NCBI GenBank assembly: GCA_002402465.1
Contig: DHFW01000011.1
Span: 1-14,548 of the forward strand
DNA: 14,548 nt
DNA from: Bacteroidales bacterium UBA4814
GTDB taxonomy: Bacteria > Bacteroidota > Bacteroidia > Bacteroidales > UBA7960
Direction of reading: 5' to 3'
Part shown: positions 11,958 to 14,548 of the stretch, piece by piece
Layout of the letters: every line of letters starts with the position of its first letter
Position numbering within the stretch: the first letter of the stretch is position 1
Made by a program: the position numbers and the translations under genes
Notes under the pieces: generated by a model
Told to the model about the DNA's origin: nothing
Databases searched by the model: none
The model's input: only the letters and a program-made list of their open reading frames with translations

Positions 11958-13655
11958 GTGAATACATTTGAGAATTTGAACATCACCCCGGGCATCCTGC
12001 GTGCAATCCAGGACCTCGGGTTCGAAAATCCTATGCCCGTGCAGGAGGAAGTAATTCCCCTTATGCTGGAGCAAAATAACGACATTATTGCGCTTGCCCA
12101 GACCGGAACCGGTAAAACGGCTGCCTTTGGCATTCCGCTGGTGCAAATGACCGATATTACCCTACATGAGCCGCAGGCACTGGTGCTTTGCCCCACCCGC
12201 GAGCTCTGCATACAGATTACGGCCGACCTGCAAAGCTTTGCGGTAAACGCCAAAGGTTTGAATATTCTGGCCGTCTATGGCGGCGCGAGCATCGAAAACC
12301 AGCTGCGTCAGCTTAAAAAGGGCGTACACATTATCGTGGCCACCCCCGGCCGTCTCTGGGATCTTATGGGTCGCAAAGCCGTTCGTATGAATTCCATCAC
12401 CAATGTGGTGCTCGATGAGGCCGATGAAATGCTCAATATGGGCTTTGAAGAAAGCATTGCTGAGATACTGGAAAAAGTTCCGGAAGACCGCCGCACCCTC
12501 TTGTTTTCGGCTACCATGCCAATGCAGGTGGCCTCCATTGCCCGCAAATACATGAATTCTCCACTGGAAGTAACCATTGGAACTCGCAATGCCGGGGCAA
12601 CCAACGTGTCGCACGTGGCTTACCATGTAAACGGACGCGATAAATACCAGGCACTGAAGCGCATTGCCGACTCAGAGCCCGAAATGTATGGCATAGTGTT
12701 TTGCCGTACCCGCCGCGATACCCACGATATTGCCTCCAAGCTTATTGCCGACGGCTACAATGCCGACGCTCTGCATGGCGACCTCTCGCAGGCGCAGCGC
12801 GACAGCGTGATGAACAAGTTTCGCCAACGCAGCATTCAATTGCTGATTGCCACCGATGTAGCCGCCCGCGGCCTCGACGTGGACGATCTGACCCACATTG
12901 TCAACTTCGACCTGCCCGACGATATCGAAGCATACACCCACCGCAGCGGACGCACGGGCCGTGCCAACAAAAAAGGCATTTCCATCGCATTGGTTTCGCC
13001 GCGCGAACGCACACAGCTGCAGCAGATTCAGCGTAAGCTGAAAACCAATTTCAAAACAGCTACAGTTCCTTCGGGACAGGAAATTTGCAACAACCAAATG
13101 ATGAGCTGGGTAAAGAAACTGGAGTCGACCTCCGTTGCCCACCATCAGTTGCGCAAAATGGTGCCTGGTGTTTATGAAGCCCTGGAACAGCTTGATAAGG
13201 ACGAACTGATCCGCCGCATGGCGGGTCTGGAGTTCGAAAAACTGCTTTCGGAATACCATGACACCCCCGACCTGCAAACGCCCAAAGAAGATGGCCCGCG
13301 CAAGACCCGCGAGAAATACCAAAACCGCGGATTGATAGAAGACAGCGAAGGATATACCCGCCTGTTCATTAACCTGGGTAAGCTCGACGGGCTGTTTCCC
13401 AAGGAACTGATAGGACTGGTAAACGACAGCACCCGCGGCGAGCGCATTAACCTCGGACGCATTGATCTCATGCGCGAATTCTCCTTCTTCGAGGTAGAAA
13501 GTCAGCAGGCCAAAAACCTCATCAAGTCGATGAGCAATGCCACCTTCCGCAATCGTCGTGTCGATGTAAGCCTTGCCCAGAAAGATGGTCAGGCCCCAGA
13601 AGGTAAAAAAGCCAAATTTCCTGAAAGACGCAAAAAACGCGAAAAAGCGTGGTAA
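11958..13655 (+). CDS. DEAD-box ATP-dependent RNA helicase with a DbpA-type C-terminal domain
   Basis: This 565-residue RNA helicase unwinds RNA duplexes, probably in ribosome assembly or cold adaptation. All motifs are present: Q motif GFENPMPVQ (21-29), motif I AQTGTGKT (47-54), Ia PTREL (79-83), Ib TPGR (129-132), II DEAD (153-156), III SAT (184-186), IV IVFCRTR, V ATDVAARGLDV (298-308) and VI HRSGRTGR (328-335). Residues about 465-540 (start GYTRLFINLGKLDGLFPKEL) match the DbpA/CsdA-type RNA-recognition domain that targets structured RNA, followed by a basic tail KKAKFPERRKKREKAW. The length is close to CsdA/DeaD-type helicases. I use GTG 11958 as the start because it gives the typical MNTFENL N-terminus; no upstream ATG fits. 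It has its own promoter and leader and ends at a strong bidirectional terminator. Confidence 0.95.
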   Translation: MNTFENLNITPGILRAIQDLGFENPMPVQEEVIPLMLEQNNDIIALAQTGTGKTAAFGIPLVQMTDITLHEPQALVLCPTRELCIQITADLQSFAVNAKGLNILAVYGGASIENQLRQLKKGVHIIVATPGRLWDLMGRKAVRMNSITNVVLDEADEMLNMGFEESIAEILEKVPEDRRTLLFSATMPMQVASIARKYMNSPLEVTIGTRNAGATNVSHVAYHVNGRDKYQALKRIADSEPEMYGIVFCRTRRDTHDIASKLIADGYNADALHGDLSQAQRDSVMNKFRQRSIQLLIATDVAARGLDVDDLTHIVNFDLPDDIEAYTHRSGRTGRANKKGISIALVSPRERTQLQQIQRKLKTNFKTATVPSGQEICNNQMMSWVKKLESTSVAHHQLRKMVPGVYEALEQLDKDELIRRMAGLEFEKLLSEYHDTPDLQTPKEDGPRKTREKYQNRGLIEDSEGYTRLFINLGKLDGLFPKELIGLVNDSTRGERINLGRIDLMREFSFFEVESQQAKNLIKSMSNATFRNRRVDVSLAQKDGQAPEGKKAKFPERRKKREKAW

Positions 13656-13660
13656 AATTT

Positions 13661-13688
13661 AGTGATCAGGGATAAGTGATTAGGGATG
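13661..13688 (+). repeat. Tandem 14-bp repeat after the helicase gene
   Basis: AGTGATCAGGGATA (13661-13674) is followed directly by AGTGATTAGGGATG (13675-13688), matching at 12 of 14 positions. It lies just after the helicase stop and before the terminator. A related GATCAGGGA occurs after the OsmC gene at about 10451-10459. Confidence 0.8.
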
Positions 13689-13707
13689 AAAACTCCCTGA
13701 AAAAACG

Positions 13708-13746
13708 AAAAGCCGTGGCAAATGCTGCGGCTTTTTTGTTTTTTGA
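13708..13746. terminator. Strong bidirectional intrinsic terminator
   Basis: AAAAGCCG (13708-13715) pairs with CGGCTTTT (13728-13735), with an inner GC/GC pair around an AAAT loop. It is followed by TTTTTTGTTTTTT on the plus strand and, read from the other side, by TTTTCGTTTTTT. It separates the helicase gene from the converging MBL-fold gene and could serve both. Confidence 0.85.
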
Positions 13747-13800
13747 TGTTTTTGGATTGAAAAAACGGTCAACGTTATTCAGGCAACTTTGAACCTTAAA

Positions 13801-13816
13801 TCCGCTGATAAGCGGA
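13801..13816. other. Small perfect hairpin near the end of the MBL-fold gene
   Basis: TCCGCT and AGCGGA form a 6-bp perfect stem with a GATA loop, 7 bp past the stop of the MBL-fold gene on its downstream side. On the minus strand only a weak TTTAAGG follows, so it may help stop transcription but is not a convincing terminator alone. Confidence 0.4.
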
Positions 13817-13822
13817 CACTCC

Positions 13823-14548
13823 TTAAACCTTAAACTTCAAACCATCGAATGCCAGGTGGATATTTTCTGGCAATTCCTTTTCTACTTCGGCGTGAAAGCC
13901 CATTTGGTGGCTTATGTGGGTGAAGTAGGCTTTTTCGGGCTTTAACTCTCTGACCAGGGCAATGGCTTCTTCGAGGTTAAAATGCGAGATGTGTTTCTCC
14001 TTTCGTAAGGCATTCAAAATGATCACCTTTGAGCCTCTCATTTTTTCCAGTTCTTCAGGGGCAATGTAGTTGGCGTCGGTCAGATAGCTAAAGTCACCTA
14101 CGCGGAATCCCAGCACAGGCAGTTTGTAATGCAAGGCTTTCAGGGGTATAAATTCCAAATCATTGACACAAAAGGGCTCGCTGTCGATGGTGTGCAGGTT
14201 GATCTGCGGCACACCCGGATATTTGTCTTCTTCAAAAGCGTAGGAGAATTCATTTTTAACCACTTTCAGCACCTCGCTGGTGGCATACACATCCATGGGC
14301 CGTTTCTGAATCCAGTTGAAAGCCCTCACATCATCCAGTCCTCCAATGTGATCCTTATGGCTGTGGGTAATGACCACCGCATGCAGGCTTTTCACCTTTT
14401 CGCGCAGCATCTGCTGTCGGAAGTCGGGTCCGGCATCTATTGCCACAGTGGTATGCCCATTTTGAATAATTACCGAGGTGCGCAGCCGCTTGTCCCTGGG
14501 GTCAATGCTGCGGCAAACGGCACATTCGCATGCCACCACCGGAACACC
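13823..14548 (-). CDS. PhnP-like metallo-beta-lactamase-fold hydrolase, 5' end outside window
   Basis: The gene runs in from the right edge on the minus strand; the visible frame is open from 14548, starting G-V-P before VVACECAVCRSIDPRD, so the first dozen or so residues (normally a FLGTGTSxG-type start) lie outside. Key features are a Cys cluster CECAVC typical of PhnP relatives (structural zinc), the metal motif HSHKDHIGG (HxHxDH), a TDAN Asp that bridges the metals in this fold, and further His residues in the C-terminal HISHF and FTHISH motifs. PhnP is a cyclic phosphodiesterase; other close relatives act on tRNA or nucleotides. The metal hydrolase fold is clear but the substrate is not. 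About 241 residues are visible, near full length. It is monocistronic as far as can be seen and converges with the helicase gene at the shared terminator. Confidence 0.88.
   Translation of the reverse strand, partial: GVPVVACECAVCRSIDPRDKRLRTSVIIQNGHTTVAIDAGPDFRQQMLREKVKSLHAVVITHSHKDHIGGLDDVRAFNWIQKRPMDVYATSEVLKVVKNEFSYAFEEDKYPGVPQINLHTIDSEPFCVNDLEFIPLKALHYKLPVLGFRVGDFSYLTDANYIAPEELEKMRGSKVIILNALRKEKHISHFNLEEAIALVRELKPEKAYFTHISHQMGFHAEVEKELPENIHLAFDGLKFKV

Noticed and set aside
12672..13322. Minus-strand open frame of 216 codons opposite the helicase gene
   Set aside because: It is a shadow of the helicase coding sequence, which has every DEAD-box motif on the plus strand.

Overview
The window looks like a Bacteroidota chromosome segment (Bacteroidales/Marinilabiliales-like by protein resemblance). 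Five genes have a perfect TAnnTTTG motif, the -7 element of this phylum, 20-60 bp before their starts. There are no strong Shine-Dalgarno sequences, and the proteins resemble Bacteroidota families: a DUF2007-Usp fusion, an SRPBCC protein, an M14 peptidase, a POT transporter and a PhnP-like hydrolase. Taxonomy is inferred; no rRNA or marker gene is present.

Region 1 (1 to about 2280) is a mobile-DNA scar. Two nearly identical 156-bp elements (145-300 and 950-1105) behave like integron attC sites. The core that opens each cassette (TTGGGC, then TTGCAC) is complementary to the core that closes the same cassette (GCCCAA, then GTGCAA), although the two cassettes use different cores. No integrase is visible, so this would be an integrase-less attC cluster as far as it can be seen. 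Cassette 1 carries an antitoxin/MazF-type toxin pair. Cassette 2 carries a UPF0158 protein and a second gene broken by an in-frame stop. The third attC is interrupted in its first core by the 3' end (domains V and VI) of a group II intron on the opposite strand, the expected position and orientation for a class C intron that targets attC sites. The intron is truncated, and a short IS21-like end remnant follows.

Region 2 (2280-10400) is ordinary chromosome with a peptide and nutrient flavour: a secreted M14 zinc carboxypeptidase (minus), a DUF2007-Usp-Usp protein overlapping an SRPBCC protein (plus), an orphan oligopeptide-binding lipoprotein (plus), a galactokinase pseudogene with an early stop and a deletion of about 200 codons (minus), a POT-family peptide transporter (plus), and a membrane-tethered thioredoxin with a WCMPC site (minus).

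Region 3 (10400-14548) holds an OsmC-like protein and a Crp/Fnr-type regulator transcribed divergently from a 150-bp region with a direct repeat, a DEAD-box RNA helicase with a DbpA-type C-terminal domain and a GC-rich leader of about 117 nt, a strong bidirectional terminator, and the 3' part of a PhnP-like metallo-beta-lactamase-fold hydrolase that runs off the right edge. Several intergenic regions carry short degenerate tandem repeats beside gene 3' ends.

I did not find a clearly new multi-gene system. The most interesting structure is the attC cluster with its toxin-antitoxin cassette and embedded intron scar.
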